Below, piece after piece: positions 6,525 to 7,246 of a DNA stretch of 7,246 nucleotides. Under the pieces are notes generated by a model. That model was given only the letters and a program-made list of their open reading frames with translations, was not told where the DNA came from and made no database searches. The number at the start of each line of letters is the position of its first letter. The stretch's first letter is position 1. This stretch comes from Haloquadratum sp. J07HQX50 (GTDB lineage: Archaea > Halobacteriota > Halobacteria > Halobacteriales > Haloferacaceae): NCBI GenBank assembly GCA_000416005.1, contig KE356563.1, positions 768,744-775,989 on the forward strand, in the 5' to 3' direction. Both the position numbers and the translations under genes were made by a program.

Positions 6525-7139
6525 ATGGAATGTGTGCTCACTGGAGCAAATGATGTGGCGTCGGCAGATACCGCTGGAACTCTCAACTCCCCGGTTGAGT
6601 TGGCAGGCATGTGTAATCTCTATACGAGCAAACCAGAGCCTGTAGTCAAGAAGTATGATATTACTCTACATACCTCGACTGATGAGTCAGCTGCCAATGA
6701 AGCAGCCACAATTGGTGTTCATATCACCGCAAATAGTGTGTACACCCCAATCGCCAACCCACGTTTGAGGCCGGATACGGATGCATCTATCAAAAAGTCC
6801 CGAGCGGTGAGCCCGGGTCGTGCTTCTCAACTCATCACAGTCGCAGATAAACGCGATCTCAACGTTGCTGTCGACACAGGCAATGATGCCGGTATCGGTG
6901 GCTCTCAACAGTTTGTTTATTGGACGATGTTTACATTTGATCGCGACAATTTTGAAGATTGTTACGACACGTCCACGGCGATGAGTGCACTGGCAGATCA
7001 CACCGATTGTAGAGTGAAACTGCTCCCGTCAGGCACACAACAGCCACACGTTCTTGACAGCAGTACCGTCGCCGGGACTCGGTTATCTAATTTGGACCGT
7101 GAACTCACATCGCTCGCAGGAGCGGAGTATACGCGATGA
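6525..7139 (+). CDS. Unrecognised acidic protein, 204 residues
   Basis: No family is recognised. The composition is typical of a haloarchaeal protein, with about 26 acidic against 17 basic residues and many Thr, Ser and Ala. There is no convincing membrane segment or signal peptide. The first 30 residues are Ala/Thr rich; the middle is beta-prone (KYDITLHTST at 43-52, ATIGVHITANSVYTP further on); a conserved-looking aromatic stretch QFVYWTMFTFDRDNF follows around 128-142. There are four cysteines, none in a CxxC pair. ATG 6525 is the first start after an in-frame TAG; a later Met at residue 29 is a possible alternative. Its stop overlaps the next start as ATGA, so the two genes are probably one operon and may act together, this one in the cytosol and the next in the membrane. 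Confidence 0.72.
   Translation: MECVLTGANDVASADTAGTLNSPVELAGMCNLYTSKPEPVVKKYDITLHTSTDESAANEAATIGVHITANSVYTPIANPRLRPDTDASIKKSRAVSPGRASQLITVADKRDLNVAVDTGNDAGIGGSQQFVYWTMFTFDRDNFEDCYDTSTAMSALADHTDCRVKLLPSGTQQPHVLDSSTVAGTRLSNLDRELTSLAGAEYTR
7124..7127 (+). promoter_or_regulatory. Shine-Dalgarno for the membrane protein gene
   Basis: GGAG lies eight bases before ATG 7136, inside the end of the preceding gene. Together with the ATGA overlap it supports the 7136 start rather than the Met at codon 13. Confidence 0.45.
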
Positions 7140-7246
7140 GAGATATCGGGTGGAGACGGGTTGGGTCAACCATGCCGAGAGTCCGCCATCCAGGAATCGT
7201 CGCGACGGGGGTTATATCGTCGGCACTGCTGATTACGGCACTGAGC
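7136..7246 (+). CDS. Putative membrane protein, N-terminal 37 residues only (runs off the window)
   Basis: The gene starts by ATGA overlap with the 204-residue protein gene and is still open at the right edge. The visible residues begin MRDIGWRRVGSTMPRVRHPG, an arginine-rich cytoplasmic N-terminus. A hydrophobic segment IVATGVISSALLITALS then starts at about residue 21, consistent with a first membrane helix in an N-in orientation by the positive-inside rule. A secreted protein with a long signal peptide is less likely but cannot be excluded. The family cannot be told from this fragment. Confidence 0.68.
   Translation, partial: MRDIGWRRVGSTMPRVRHPGIVATGVISSALLITALS

Overview
The window looks like chromosomal DNA of a halophilic archaeon. 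The evidence is an archaeal translation initiation factor aIF1A, a tRNA-Thr whose 3' CCA is not encoded, acidic proteins, and TATA-like boxes about 25-30 bases upstream of start codons with almost no leader. G+C is only about half even in genes, and more than 1.7 kb lies between livH and the next confident gene. That combination recalls Haloquadratum-like haloarchaea, with their moderate G+C and low coding density; the genus is inference.

Layout. From 1 to 1718 (minus strand) lie two translationally coupled permease genes of a LIV-type (branched-chain amino acid family) ABC importer: livH complete, livM cut by the left edge. From 1719 to 3465 there is no confident large gene. This stretch holds one small candidate gene (2105-2272, plus) with a strong Shine-Dalgarno, a TATA box and a perfect inverted repeat between TATA and start, followed by about 1.2 kb of gene-like base composition with only broken reading frames, probably decayed coding sequence. 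From 3466 to 4544 (minus) lie a two-CxxC putative zinc protein, tRNA-Thr(TGT) and a GNAT acetyltransferase; the tRNA begins only 14 bases after the acetyltransferase stop. After an AT-rich divergent intergenic region comes aIF1A (4961-5245, plus), convergent with a GT4 glycosyltransferase (5309-6430, minus) that has ALG11-like motifs. The right end (plus) starts a two-gene unit: an unrecognised 204-residue acidic protein, and by ATGA overlap the first 37 codons of a membrane protein.

The genes do not form one pathway. The coherent units are the livHM transporter and the 6525-7246 pair; the rest are housekeeping or single genes. No CRISPR array, intact insertion sequence, integrase or recognisable defence system was seen. 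The most interesting parts are the possibly regulated small gene at 2055-2272 with the decayed tract behind it, and the unassigned right-end pair.
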